Below the pieces are notes generated by a model. That model saw nothing but the letters and a program-made list of their open reading frames with translations, was not told the DNA's origin and made no database searches. Both the position numbers and the translations under genes were made by a program. A stretch of DNA of 64,000 nucleotides, taken from assembly GCF_027595985.1 (NCBI RefSeq), contig NC_073306.1, forward strand, positions 80,762,599-80,826,598, given 5' to 3'. This DNA comes from Sorex araneus (Eukaryota > Chordata > Mammalia > Eulipotyphla > Soricidae). Positions within the stretch are counted from its first letter, which is position 1. Every line of letters starts with the position of its first letter. Below, piece after piece: positions 47,449-60,489 of the stretch.

Positions 47449-47879
47449 CTGGCAAGATTTTTATATGTTTAAATACCTTGAATTGCTGAGATATATCCTG
47501 ATTGTTCATAATATATGAGCCTGTATTAAGTTTGCTATTTTGAGAAATTTTTATCCATATTAATAAGGAGTATTTGTATATGACCTTGTTCCTTGTGATG
47601 CCTATTTCTTTCTGTTTATGTTAGGATAAATACTGGTCATATAGAATGAGTTATGTTCTGTCTTCTACTTTGTTGGAAGAAATTGTGAAGGGTTGGTGTT
47701 AAATTTTCATTAAACATTTTGGTAGAGTTCTCCACTGAAGTCATATGGTCCAGAGTTTTTCCTTTGTGGGAAGCTTTTGATTACTAATTCAGTTTTTCTC
47801 ATAGCAGGTTTGATAGTATAAGTTTTTCTAGAAAGTGTTCATTTCACCTAGCTTATCTAATTTGTTGGAATTATCTATT

Positions 47880-47995
47880 CCTGTTTTTGAGGTGTGTGTA
47901 TTGAGGGGATTGGGGTGGTGGTGGTTCTGTGCTGTTGATCAAACCCAGAGCTTCATATATACAAAGGTTGTGCTCTATCACAAAACTGCATTCCT
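47880..47995 (-). repeat. Short tRNA-SINE (ID-like), diverged
   Basis: GATCAAACCCAGAGCTTCAT, then TTGTGCTCTATCACAAAACT. Confidence 0.5.
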
Positions 47996-48027
47996 GGTTA
48001 TTATGTTTTCTTCTCTAACAATTAAAA

Positions 48028-48192
48028 GGGTTTTTTGTGTGTGTGTTTTTCTTTTTGGGTCACACCTAGCAATGCACAGGGTCTACTCATGCACTCAGGA
48101 ATCACTCCTGGCAGTGCTCGGGGAACCATCTGGGAATCGAACCCGGGTCGGCCGAGTGCAAGGCCCTACCCGCTGTGCTATCACTCCAGCCC
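48028..48192 (-). repeat. SOR-type SINE
   Basis: 11-nt duplications AACAATTAAAA (48017-48027 and 48193-48203). Small deletions in the body. About 160 nt upstream of BTBD8 exon 3. Confidence 0.93.
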
Positions 48193-48354
48193 AACAATTA
48201 AAAATTTTATAGATGGACTTCTTGCTGTTTCAGATGGATTTTTCTGTAGTTAATCCAGATTTAAAAGGTTTTTAAGTTGTTATGAAAGCAGTGCATTGAG
48301 AAACTTTTAAGAATCATCTATCTACATTGTTTTCATTTATGTTTTGTCTTTCAG

Positions 48355-48590
48355 GGTTGTATACTCATCAAACAGAAGCTTAAAAAGCTATGAAGAAGAA
48401 ATCCTTAGAAAAAAGATCTTAGACAGTGGAGTATCACAAAAGAAGCCAGACTTCAGTTCTCAAAACTGTATGGATAGTGATGAACGATCATCACTTGAGT
48501 TCTTAGATAAAAAATTACCTGATTTATCTATTCTGAACTATGAAATTCCAGATGATATCAGCAATATGGAGAACAGTTTCATTTCCACTG
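48355..48590 (+). CDS. BTBD8: BTBD8 exon 3 (between the two BTB domains)
   Basis: The acceptor TTTCAG ends at 48354 and the donor GTAAGG begins at 48591. After the split Gln codon the frame reads VVYSSNRSLKSYEEEILRKK, then an acidic, Ser-rich linker ending NSFISTG. VVYSSNRS continues the first BTB domain; the rest links to the second. It is 236 nt long with no stops. The linker seems the most divergent part of the protein, as expected for a disordered spacer. Confidence 0.9.
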
Positions 48591-48883
48591 GTAAGGTATT
48601 TTTTGTGGATTATTAGAAAATATTTGAGCTATGAAAATAATTATATTCTGGTACAGCTGGATAAAAGCATATTTGAAAATTAGTACTACTGATACTTTTA
48701 ACAATAAGTAAATAAAAGTAAATGTAATAAGCAAAGTTTTCAGGGCAAGTAAACATATTAGTGTGGTCAGTTTTTTATTTTTCCAAATAATTGGAGATGG
48801 GTTATTATGAATTGCATAATTCCTGGTGTTCTTTTTATGCTTCCAAAACATCATCCTTATTCAGTTTTAAAAATTATTTTCTT

Positions 48884-49058
48884 GGGGCTGGAGCAATATC
48901 ACAGCGGGTAGGGTGTGCCTTGCGTGCCTTGCACGCGGCAACCCAGGTTCAATTCCCAGCATCCCATATGGTACCCTGAGCACTGCCAAGAGTAATTCCT
49001 GAGTGCAGAGCGAGGAGTAACCCCTATGCATCGCCGGGTGTGACCCAAAAAGAAAAAC
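48884..49058 (+). repeat. SOR-type SINE
   Basis: GGGGCTGGAGCAATATCACA to CCGGGTGTGACCCAAAAAG, with 9-nt duplications TATTTTCTT (48875-48883 and 49062-49070). Confidence 0.93.
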
Positions 49059-49074
49059 ATATATTTTCTTGTCA

Positions 49075-51130
49075 TTATTCTAATATACACCAGTAAAGAA
49101 TGTTTAACAAATTAAAGTCAGATTTATTATAAAAGAATGTGTTCATTCCTTTAAAAATGCCACATAGTATAGAAATCTCTGTTTCATGAAAACTTTGTCA
49201 TTGTACATTTAAAAAAAAAGACAGGAAACTAATAAAAATGGCACTATATGTGCACATGGTTGAGATGCATAAAAACCACAATAAACATGACCGTGAACTT
49301 GAAAACTACCTGAATCTTTCTCGAAGGGGTTGTCAGAATAGTTACAGATTTTGAATGAATGAGAGGAGGATGATAAAGATACAAATAAAGATAGAGCAGT
49401 TATTCGGGTGGTCTCTGGGTCAGAGAATAATGTCTGTTGCTCACAGAGCATTGTCGCACCAGTCTCCAAACCCCAGTCTCCACATTTTTAGGAAGGGCTA
49501 GGTGTGACCTACTTGTGCTTGTGTAGTGGGGTTATACTACAGGAGAGGAAAACAAGAACAAGGAAATTATTACTGGCAGATCTACCCTTCCTCCTCTGAC
49601 AGGGAGAGAGAGGAGAGCGAGCTTTAAACTGAATGGGAGAGCAGGTAGCCTCACTACCCTGGAGTGTAAGGAAATGGTTTAGGGGAAGAAAGTCACTAAG
49701 CCTTTGGGAGCATCATCACTCTAGATTCTAAGTATGTTTTGCTCTTGAGTCAGCCTCTGTCCAGATTTGCCAATCTGCTCTGCTCAGAACTGTCAGATCA
49801 TACAGAAAACCCAATATAGACATAGAAAATGGTGTTCCAACGGTTATATGAAATGAGATGGAAATTAGTGACACTGTCTTCCATATCTCAAAATGTAACT
49901 TGTCCTAAACTGATCTAATCACCTGCTTTCTCTTACTCATTTTCCTTTTCTTCCTTAAATCTAACAGTTCAGATCAATTTAATTTTTTATTAGATGATAA
50001 ATTGTCTATCAGTGTAAGATATATCATTATATTTATACTTAACTCTCTTACTCCTCGTTAACTTCATGGTCATGTCTAGTTGATGTACCCCCTAACTCTT
50101 CTCTAGTATATTTTTTAGTTATATTCACCCGCCATTTCTTTATTTCAGAACCTTGCTATTATCCTTGAGAATTTGCACCATCGCTAGTTGCCAGAGCAGT
50201 GGTGTACCCTGTACTTTCATCCATAGGCAGTGTTAATTGCAAGTCGATCATGGTACTCCCCTTATTAAAATTAGTCTTAACCTTAACATAAGTCTCATAT
50301 TCTTTCCTGTGGTATGAGGTGATTTTGTGAGCTGTCTTTACAAAACTGCTGAATTCTCTCTTCAGTATCCCTTAGACCTCCAGAGGTTACTAAATAGCTT
50401 ATTAAGTTGTTTTGATATTTCCTCCATCCCTACCAGAGAGCTGTATTTTTGTCACCTCTGTACTTTGCACTTGCTGTTTGTTCCTGAATGCCTTTCTAAT
50501 CATCACATTTTTAATTGAGTATCGATTTTGTGCTAGGGATAGCTAAGAGTGAATAATAGAGATAGTGTTCTTGTCCCCAGGTTAGTAGGAGATAAAGTCA
50601 GGTGGGTTATGTACAAAGTATTGTAAGGACATAAATAGACCACATGTGCCCTACACTTAGACTCACTCATTCCGTGTAGTTTTCTTTGGAAATCAAAGCA
50701 ATATAGGAAGAGTGAATCTGTTGACTTATGGAGATAAAGCAGGAGATAACGAGGCAGAGAGATTTTAGGAGAAAAGTAGTTCATGCGAAGGAAACAAATG
50801 CCTCGAAGCAAAGAGAACCAGGCACATAGCAAATGTGGAAAAACAAAAAATGGTTTGTTGTGGGACTGAACTAGAGCAGGGGATAGGAATGGGGAGAGTA
50901 AGACATGATTCTTGAGTTAAAAGCAGAAGATCATGAGGATCCTTATAAAAGGATGACTTTATTATGTTTAATTATCCAAACTGGGACACTATTCAGAGAA
51001 TTCAAAGTGAAAAATTATTATTTCTATTAATTATAAAATTAATGCTACAGGCATTAATTGGGACTGTCCCAGGCAAATAAAGATGTGGGATCACGTTATT
51101 CACATTTCATTTTAAGAAATTTGAGTGATG
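49075..51130. other. BTBD8 intron 3, mostly unassigned
   Basis: No confident repeat or exon. 49490-49700 is purine-rich and 49900-50510 is CT-rich in an L2-like manner, but neither could be assigned. Confidence 0.4.
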
Positions 51131-51145
51131 CTATTTTGCAGTCTT

Positions 51146-51323
51146 TTATTTTTTTAAATTTTTTTATTAATTAGTGAGTCACCATGAGGGTACAGTAACA
51201 GATTTACACGTTTTCATACTTGTGTTTCCCTCATACGATGTTCGAGCACCCCTTCCTCTACCAGTGTCAATTCTCTACCACCAGTGAACCCAGTATCCCT
51301 CCCACCTCCCAATCCCATCCCCC
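51146..51323 (-). mobile_element. Young, strongly 5'-truncated L1 3' end
   Basis: About 178 bp of antisense L1 3' UTR lies between perfect 15-nt target-site duplications CTATTTTGCAGTCTT (51131-51145 and 51324-51338). It begins with a T-rich tail and stops inside a C-rich tract. Confidence 0.85.
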
Positions 51324-51462
51324 CTATTTTGCAGTCTTGAAGAATATAAACTGAACAATGTCAGAGCACAGTGAAATAATGACATCTGGTTGAGGTCATC
51401 GAGTTTTGGTTTTTGGTGATAGAATTTTTCAATTTTTTTTCTTGGCTCTACTTCTGACTGGG

Positions 51463-51498
51463 TGGGTGCGTGCGTGTGTGTGTGTGTGTGTGTGTGTT
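51463..51498. repeat. (TG)n microsatellite
   Basis: A GGGTGCGTGCGTGTGTG run. Confidence 0.93.
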
Positions 51499-51719
51499 CT
51501 CATGTGTTCCCAACCAATTCTTTAATACCAACTGGATATCTAGTAATTCAGTTCTAACATTGGTGATCCATTGTCATGGTCCCCAAGGTAAAGGGCTTAG
51601 TGTCACAAGTTTACCCTCACTGTAGATATAGTTACAAATGGAATGCTAGGATACTATAGGTAAAATGTCACACAACAAAGCTCAAACAATTTAGTTTTGT
51701 GTGGCTTTGTTGTTGTTTG

Positions 51720-51875
51720 GTTTTTGGAAATACTTAGTAGTCCTTTGGGTCTACTTACTGTTCTGTGCTGGGGGTTGCTCCTGGTGGTGCTCAGAGGACC
51801 AGCCCCTGCCAGGGATTGAACCTGGACCTCCTGAATACAAATTATGAGCTCTAACCTAGAGGGATCTCTCTAACC
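51720..51875 (-). repeat. SINE, strongly diverged
   Basis: TGGTGGTGCTCAGAGGACCA and GGGATTGAACCTGGACCTCC. Confidence 0.65.
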
Positions 51876-52249
51876 TAAGTCTGATATTATTTATTTAAGG
51901 AAGAGCTTTGGGAAGGCGCAGTATCTTACAAGTAACAGAGTACCGTTCCTGAATACCAAGACATTATAGAGCATTAGAAGCAGCTACTTGGAAATAGGAA
52001 ATGATTGGTGGGGTTGAAAATCTGATTTTATTTAGAAAGATTAAGGAACACAGAAGTATACAACCTAGAGTTGATTTGGTGCTTGGCTGATGTACTAGGT
52101 TCCTAGTCAAGCTGAGGACATACAGGAACATGAAAATTTAGATTATTGATACTACACCCTGATCAGGAGTGGCTTCAGGACCTAGAAATTTATTGCAACA
52201 GGAGGAATAAGATCTTTCTATCTGTCCAGATTCCATAGTTAGCCCAAGA

Positions 52250-52935
52250 ATGAAACTGAACTTAGAGGTACACAAGTTGTAAGTGAGATGAGTGCCTGCC
52301 AAGACCAGAGTGGTAAAGTCTGCACTAGCTCCTGTGTGTCATGGGCATTAATGTCCTGCCAGCCCTCTGAAGGCGGCTCCAAACTGCACTTGAGCATGAG
52401 ACCCACTTGATCTTCACAGTTCCGGGCCCTACCTCCTGGATTTTCTGGGGACTATGGTTCTAGTCTAGGCTGAGGTGAGGTTATGTGCTTCATAGAACTC
52501 GAAGTCAGCCCAACCAGACTCTTTCATTGAGGAAAGAATTTCTAGCGATGATGACAATAGTAAAATAACTTTATGAAGGGAGAGTACTAATTCTAAGGAG
52601 AATGCTGGCTTCTCCAGAGAACAAGAAGAGAAAGCCCCCTCTTAAAGGAAATGCCACACCCGTAAGAAAAGGCAAGGGCAAACCTTGAAAGTGTCATGAA
52701 GTTAAATTAGGAAGAGAGATTACACACCTGAATTGTGTTGTGGGAGACTCAAAAATTGAAGACCCTGAGCTGCTTTGGGAAGCTGATTCTTTGGCTCTCC
52801 CTGATCCCTCAAGTGTTTCAACTTGGACTAAGGCTCATTTCCAGAGAGTTGTTAAGGACTTTTAGCTCTGGTAATCTCTTCCAGAGACAGGCTGAGTTGG
52901 CAGCAGAAACGCTCCTTTTCATATTGTGCCTTCTC
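52250..52935 (-). repeat. Unassigned repeat, possibly an LTR
   Basis: In reverse, a C+T-rich segment (AGAGGGGGCTTTCTCTTCTT) is followed by ATAAAGTTATTTTACT and a GT/C-rich part, resembling an LTR R-U5 border. No internal viral genes are visible. Confidence 0.25.
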
Positions 52936-52954
52936 TCTCCAAACATTTTGCTTT

Positions 52955-53130
52955 TGTTCTTGTTATTTGGGGGTTTGAGTCCACACCAGCAGTGCTCAGA
53001 TCTTACTCCTGGCTCTGTGCTCAGAGATCACGCCTAGCAGCAGAGGACCATATGGGATCAAATCTACATTCCCACACTTCGCTATATTCAAGGCAAGTGC
53101 CTTAACCTCTGTACTATTTCTCCGGTCCTA
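52955..53130 (-). repeat. SOR-type SINE, diverged
   Basis: CACCAGCAGTGCTCAGATCT to GTACTATTTCTCCGGTCC. Confidence 0.82.
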
Positions 53131-53775
53131 TTTTTGGGCAGGTATAGCTTTTTTTATATATAGATATTTCTTGGCATTATGGCTTCCTGAAATTTGTTGC
53201 TTCCTATCTGATTGCCTTCCTAAGAAGGAAGGAAAGAGGATTTTTGTTATTTACTTTCTGCATCAAGCATTTCAACAAAGAAATGAGATTCAGTAGGGCA
53301 ACTTGATGACTGAGGCCTAATTCGTTGTCATAGGTCATTTAGGAGAAAGATGGGGCAGCTGAAAGGTGTAGGTAAATTATGGGAAAGTTCAAGGAGAAAA
53401 TAGATGGTAAATAGAGATTGTACTGTTCTACAGGTGACAATTAAGTGATAAAAGCATCTTCTTCCTGGTAAGGAGATACCTTTACGAATGGAAATTTCCT
53501 TTATAAAAGGAGAAATTCAAACCTTATTTTTAGGTAGTTGGGGGAGGTAAAGAGCTTTCCTCCATCTGCTGGTTCTCAGTTGTCTTTAGCTAAAAATAAT
53601 CCATTTGCCAAAGTAGCATGTTTTGGGGTGACCTATTCTGGTCCCCTGTACTACCCACACTGTGCCGACTGAATGCAAATTCGGAATTCCTGCAGTAACC
53701 ACCTGCCAAGATTCAACAATTTGCTAAAATGATTCACAGAACTCAGGAAAACATTTTACCTATATTTATATAACT

Positions 53776-53865
53776 GGGGTCTGCAGTGTAGCTTGGTGGA
53801 TGGTATTGCACATGCTTTGTATGTGTGAGGTCCTAGGATTGATCCTGGCACCACGACCAAAAAGT
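53776..53865 (+). repeat. Short tRNA-SINE (ID-like)
   Basis: GGGGTCTGCAGTGTAGCTTG, then CTAGGATTGATCCTGGCACC, with an A-rich end. Confidence 0.75.
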
Positions 53866-53878
53866 TAAGCCAATTTTT

Positions 53879-54052
53879 TTTTTTTTTGCTTTTTGGGTCA
53901 CACCCAGCAATGCACAGGGGTTACTCCTGGCTCATGCACTCAGGAATTACTCCTGTCGATGCTCGGGGGATCATATGGGATTCTGGAAATCAAACTCGGT
54001 AGACCGCATGCAAGGCAAACGCCCTACCCTCTGTGCTATCACTCCAGCCCCC
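53879..54052 (-). repeat. SOR-type SINE, young
   Basis: 13-nt duplications TAAGCCAATTTTT (53866-53878 and 54053-54065). Near-consensus. Confidence 0.94.
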
Positions 54053-54097
54053 TAAGCCAATTTTTATGTCAAGGATTACTCAAAGCTACTTTTAAAA

Positions 54098-54262
54098 ATG
54101 GCAAGAGAGATAGTCTGAGGTTAAGACACTTCCCTTGCATATGGCCCCAAATCCATCTCTGGCACCTTATATTGTTCCTTGAACAGTGGTAGGAGTAACC
54201 CTGAGCAAAGAGCCTAGATAGCTCCTGACCTCTGCCAGGTGTGGCCCAACCTCTCCCACCCC
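54098..54262 (+). repeat. SINE, diverged
   Basis: AAGAGAGATAGTCTGAGGTT to CCAGGTGTGGCCCAACC. Confidence 0.7.
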
Positions 54263-54974
54263 CCAGTGAGAAACAAACCAAAACACAACTGTGGAATAGC
54301 CAAATGGCATCTCTGCACAGGGGCTAGGTCTGGAGGGTGAGGTGGGAGCAGTGAACAGGGCATGTGCTTGTTCTCTAGGGGGCACTGCTGTCCCAGAACC
54401 TGGAATGCTAACCACCTTGTCACTCCATGAAGCTCACTGTTGAATCTGTAGCCCCTCTTCCTGCCCAGGAGGAAGGAGAATGGATCTGCATGTTCCCGTC
54501 GAATCATCTACTTAGTCTTTCTGGGGGTCAGTCCCTATTAAGAAGCTATCTAGAAACCCCACCCTGAGTCTCAGTAGCGTAAACTTGAGGTGGAGAGAGG
54601 GACTTATTATGATAAAAGATATTCCTATAATTTGGGAAATTTAATAGTTTTGGAAGCTCTGTGCAGGAACAAGGGGACAAACACTGTTATAATACATAGT
54701 TGTATTTCAGTTTAGTATGCTATTTAAGTACATAAATGGGAATTGAGATAGATAGTTACAGAGTAACTATCAGCTATCCAATTGACTTGGTGTTCTTCTG
54801 AAATTTTTCTGGTTTCCTAGCATCAAAGACCAGGTTCTGATTTTTGAGTAATCAAAGACTGTTTCTTTTGGGAATCTCCCATTTATGTGCTTACACGCTC
54901 TATAGGCTTTCCCTTCTTCCCTCACCTAATGACAGTTGAAGTTTAATTTTGTCCTTCAAAAATCTTTATTAGCA

Positions 54975-55068
54975 GCTAGGTGATGTGACTCGGTGGTAGA
55001 GCATTATGCTTTTCATGCATGAGGCCTTGGGTTCAATTTCTGTTATCACCAAAAAAAAAAAACCCAAA
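54975..55068 (+). repeat. Short tRNA-SINE (ID-like)
   Basis: GTGACTCGGTGGTAGAGCAT, then GGGTTCAATTTCTGTTATCA and an A-run. Confidence 0.8.
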
Positions 55069-55278
55069 CAAACAGAAACCAACTTTATTATATGGTTATG
55101 ATTAAAATCATAAAGTAGCATACTCTGTTCACATTAGTTTATTCCAAAAAACATTTACTGAGAATATATTTTGTCAGACATTATTCTAAATTTGAAGGAT
55201 AATTTAGTGACTCACATTGTAGCTATAGAAGGTAAGGTGGGATAAAAATACAGAACATAGTAGAAAAGTAATGAAATG

Positions 55279-55352
55279 GCTGGGGATCTAGTTCAGCAGT
55301 AAAGCATTTGCCTTGCATATTGAGGATCTAGTTTCATTCCACACACTCAAAA
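55279..55352 (+). repeat. Short tRNA-SINE (ID-like)
   Basis: GGCTGGGGATCTAGTTCAGC, then GAGGATCTAGTTTCATTCC. Confidence 0.75.
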
Positions 55353-55379
55353 ATGAAAAAGGTATAAAGTGACATTCTA

Positions 55380-55530
55380 TTTAAAAAAAACACAATTGAG
55401 TTGGGAGTGTCAGTGAGAGGGGTCTTGGGGTCTTTGGGGAGAGAGATGTGTACACTGATGATGGGTGTGGTGTTGGGATTATGTCCATGAGAAACCATTA
55501 TTAATAGTATTACAAGCAAAAAAAAAAAAG
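55380..55530 (+). repeat. G-rich L1-3'-like fragment
   Basis: Contains GGGTGTGGTGTTGGGATTAT, then a 12-nt A-run. Same layout as 9395 and 43200. Confidence 0.45.
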
Positions 55531-56450
55531 AAAGAGAGTTGAGAGTGCTAATAATGGGAATTGCAGGTTTAGGTGGCTGGTTAAGGTCAGCTTCAGTCAC
55601 CTGAAAAGATGTCTTTGAAACAAATATTTGCTGAAAAAAAGGGAATTAGCGAGCGGCTTTCTGGAAAGAAATGTTGAATACAGAAGAAATGGCAGTACAA
55701 CTAATTTAAGATGTGGAGCATGACCTACCATTTGGAGGAATGAGAAAGCCTTCCGAGTGGAATTAAAACCAAGAGCAGTCAGTGCGGTTAGACAGGTGAT
55801 GAAGAGGCCAGTGTTGTGTGGCTTGGTAAGCCATTCTTTTTCACAAGGAAATAGAGAGTCCTTTCTGGGTTTTGGCTTGGTATGGGCTATGATCTGAATC
55901 ACATTTTGTAAACATGCCATGGATATTTTGTTAAAAGTAGGCTGGGGTTTGCACGAGTGGTGGTCAAGGGAGGGAGAACTGTTAGGCAGAACAAATGTAG
56001 ATGAGAGGTGATGGTGACTTGGGTGAATGTGGTAGCAGTGGAAACCATGAGTAGTGGTTGGATTCTGGATCTCTTGAAAGTAAATCCAGTATTGGCATTC
56101 TTTCAGTTCATGGGAATCTGTTCTACGTGATCCTAACCAAATGCACTAACATGTTTCTACACTGACAAAACTATGTTGTGTAGTGTAGATTTTTATTGTA
56201 TACGCATGCATATATGGTTTTTTTATATATGGTTTTATACTTATCTTCCCACTACCTAAATCATGAAGTAGGCATACTCTGTTCTATTTACTGTATTAAC
56301 CTCATATTCTGTAAATTCAGTTGATTTCACAGGAATTTGTTTGTTTACAGTTCTAGCCATAAGCAGGAATAGGAACCAGGTCAAATTAAGTAATGAAAAG
56401 CAATATCAAAATTGGGAAATTTTCTAACTTTTTAAGTCAGATGAGGTGGT

Positions 56451-57285
56451 CTGTGGGTACATATACTCCATAAAGGCTACAGGTTCAGTGTCCTACCCAA
56501 TTCAAGTGGGTAGGACACTGAACCTGTAGCCTTTATGGAGTATATGTTCCAGGAGGCAGGAAATATAAACCAAGACAGGAAAAAACAGTCCAGCCTTATG
56601 TGCTTCTATGCTAACATCAGGATAGGGTTGGAGAAGTGGGAAGGCGGTGCTGCTCTGGGTGAGCATGGCGCTGGCCAAGTGGGCAGTGAAGGCCAGGGAA
56701 AGATGGGTGGGAGGGCAGTCTACACAAACTGGAGATAAAGGTCATGGCTCACAGCTGCCTCAATGAAAAGGGAGACTCACTGTGGGAGGAAGGGCAGGGC
56801 TTGATGAAAGCAAAACAGAATAATAGAATAACAGACTATAAGACTAACGCACAAGAATAGTAGAAATAAGTACCAGGAGATTGTTTCCATGGCTTGGAGG
56901 CTGGTCTCTCATTCTGGGTAACTCAGGGAAGGGACCACCAAGTAAAATGTGGTTGGAGGTCATGTGGGGGAAGGGTGAGGCAGGCGGAATACAGACTAGA
57001 GACTGAAGACAATGGCCACTCAACACCTCTATTGCAAACCACAACACCTAATCAGAGAGAGAGAACAAAAGGGAATTCCCTGCCATAGTGGCAGGGTGGG
57101 GTGGGGGGAGACGGGACTGGGGAGGGGGGGAGGGATGTTGGGTTTACGGGTGGTGGAGAATGGGCACTGGTGAAGGGATGGGTTATTGAACTTTGTATGG
57201 GGGAAGCATGAGCATAAAGATGTATGGATCTGTAACTGTACCCTCACGATGACTCTCTAATTAAAAATAAACTAATTAAAAAAAA
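56451..57285 (+). mobile_element. L1 insertion with a 5' hairpin
   Basis: An 835-bp insert lies in BTBD8 intron 3, flanked by perfect 17-nt duplications (AAGTCAGATGAGGTGGT, 56434-56450 and 57286-57302). The right half, from about 56820, is sense L1 3' end finishing in an A-tail. The 5' end is a perfect 41-bp inverted repeat with a 7-nt loop. The middle (56548-56820) I cannot assign. Confidence 0.85.
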
Positions 57286-57559
57286 AAGTCAGATGAGGTG
57301 GTTTCAATTCCAATGTGGGGCTTTGTGATTTTACATATATTAAATTAATATCTATCTTTAAAAATATACCTATATTTAAGTATAAGTGGAAACATTTTAT
57401 CAAGGCAAAAAGGTATGTGATTTTTAAATTTGTATTTTACATTGAAGTTACCACTTAAATATTCTAGTCATTGTTATTCTTAACAAATTGATATTACTGT
57501 GTGAAAAAAAAACCTTTGGTAGTATAGAATTTTAATCTTTTAAATATTCATCATAATGA

Positions 57560-58883
<1,324 letters not shown>

Positions 58884-58897
58884 CAACCAGACTCTTT

Positions 58898-59078
58898 TTT
58901 TTTTTTTTTTTTTGCTTTTTGGGTCACACCTGGCAATGCACAGGGGTCATTCCTGGCTCATGCACTCAGGAATTACCCCTGGCGGTGCTCAGGGACCATA
59001 TGGGATGCTGGGATTCGAACCTGGGTCGGCCGCGTGCAAGGCAAACGCCCTACCCGCTGTGCTATCACTCCAGCCCCA
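58898..59078 (-). repeat. SOR-type SINE, young
   Basis: 14-nt duplications CAACCAGACTCTTT (58884-58897 and 59079-59092). Near-consensus, with a T-run tail. Confidence 0.95.
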
Positions 59079-59319
59079 CAACCAGACTCTTTGCAGGTCA
59101 AAGTTTCAACTTTGCTCTCTAGGAAGATTACCTTTTGTAATACTGGTCATTCCAATTGCTAGCTGTATTGTCCAGTTTTTATTTCAATCCACAGCCCATT
59201 AAATGCTTGGAGCCCTTTGCATGCTGTAAGATAATCTGATGACAATGACTTGCTTGTGGTGTCACAACTAAGTGAAAGAAAGATTTGAGGAGTGAGTGGA
59301 CTATATGTAGGTCACATCT

Positions 59320-59515
59320 GCCTGAGTTTGAGTTAGCTCTGCCATCTTTAGCCTTATGAATTTGGGAAAGTCATTCCATTGTTCTCAGCTTTAGTTACTT
59401 ACAAAGGTTGGAAGGTTATAAAAAGTGACCATCTAATAGTGTGATAGTGAGGATTAATTTATTCTCTATATTTAAATTACTTTGAAGGAAGTAACTACAC
59501 ATAATAAGTGCTTTG
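59320..59515 (+). repeat. MIR SINE
   Basis: TTTGGGAAAGTCATTCCATT, then GTGAGGATTAATTTATTC and ATAATAAGTGCTTTGCA. Confidence 0.65.
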
Positions 59516-59657
59516 CAGTGTGTCTTATCACCCTGATGATAGGCCTTTCATACACACATGTAAGGTGGTAGAAGCAGATTGTATGCCCTTTACTTATGTC
59601 AGAAGAGATAGAGAAACATAGCTTAGATCACTTGCATATTTTTTTTTGAATTCCCAT

Positions 59658-60487
59658 TGCCTTTTTTTTTTGAATCACCATGAGATACAGTTGCAGACTT
59701 ACAAACTTTCATGATTATGTTTCAACAATGATCAAACACCCATCCCTCCACCAGTGCCCATTCTCCACCACCAATGTTCCCAATACCCCTCCTGCCACCC
59801 CCACCCCACCCCACCCCCTGCCTCTGTGGCAGGGTATTCCCTCTTACTCTTTCTCTCCTTTGGGGAATTATGGTGAGGCCATCATGTTTGGTCCATAGTC
59901 TGCTTTCAGCACACATCTCCCATCCCAAGTGATCTCTACAGCCATCATTTACTTAGTGGTCCCTTCTCTATCCCAGCTGCCTTTCCCCCCAGAATGTGAG
60001 GTCGGCCTCCAAGCCATGATGTGATCCTCCTGGCCCTTATCTCTACTGTCCTTTGGTGTTGGTCTCCTGTTGTGTTATTTTATATTCCACAAATGAGTGT
60101 AGTCATTCTATGTCTGTCCCTCTCTTTCTGACTAATTTCACATAGCATGATACTCTCCATGTCCATCCACTTATATGCAGATTTCATGATTTCATCTTTT
60201 CTAACTGCTGCATAATATTTCATTGTGTAGATGTACCAAATTTTTTTTAACCAGTCATCTGTTCTCAGGTACTCAGGTTATTTCCAGATTCTGGCTATTG
60301 TAAGCAGTGCTGCAATAAACATACAAGTGCAGATATCATTTCTACTGTATTTTTTTGCACCTCTGGAACATATTCCCAGAAGTGGTATTGCTGGGTTATA
60401 CAGGAGCTCAATTTCTAGTCTTTGGAGGAATGTCCTTATTGTTTTCCAAAAAGGCTGGACCAGTCAGCATTCCCACCAACAATGACA
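59658..60487 (-). mobile_element. L1 3' end and ORF2 tail, antisense
   Basis: A T-run is followed by the reversed L1 3' UTR (ACACCCATCCCTCCACCAGTG at about 59739). It continues into the ORF2 C-terminal region (CATAGCATGATACTCTCCATG, then CATTCCCACCAACAATG at 60470). It is about 830 bp long with no clear target-site duplication. Confidence 0.85.
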
Positions 60488-60489
60488 TG

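Larger units (their letters stand above)
46080..48250 (-). mobile_element. Old antisense L1 ORF2, interrupted
   Basis: Reverse-complement L1 ORF2 runs from about 46080 to 46925, resumes at 47450-47870, and ends in short pieces near 47995-48027 and 48204-48250. It is interrupted by a MaLR-like LTR piece (46925-47215) and by SINEs at 47318-47448, 47880-47995 and 48028-48192. It ends about 100 nt before BTBD8 exon 3. Confidence 0.7.
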
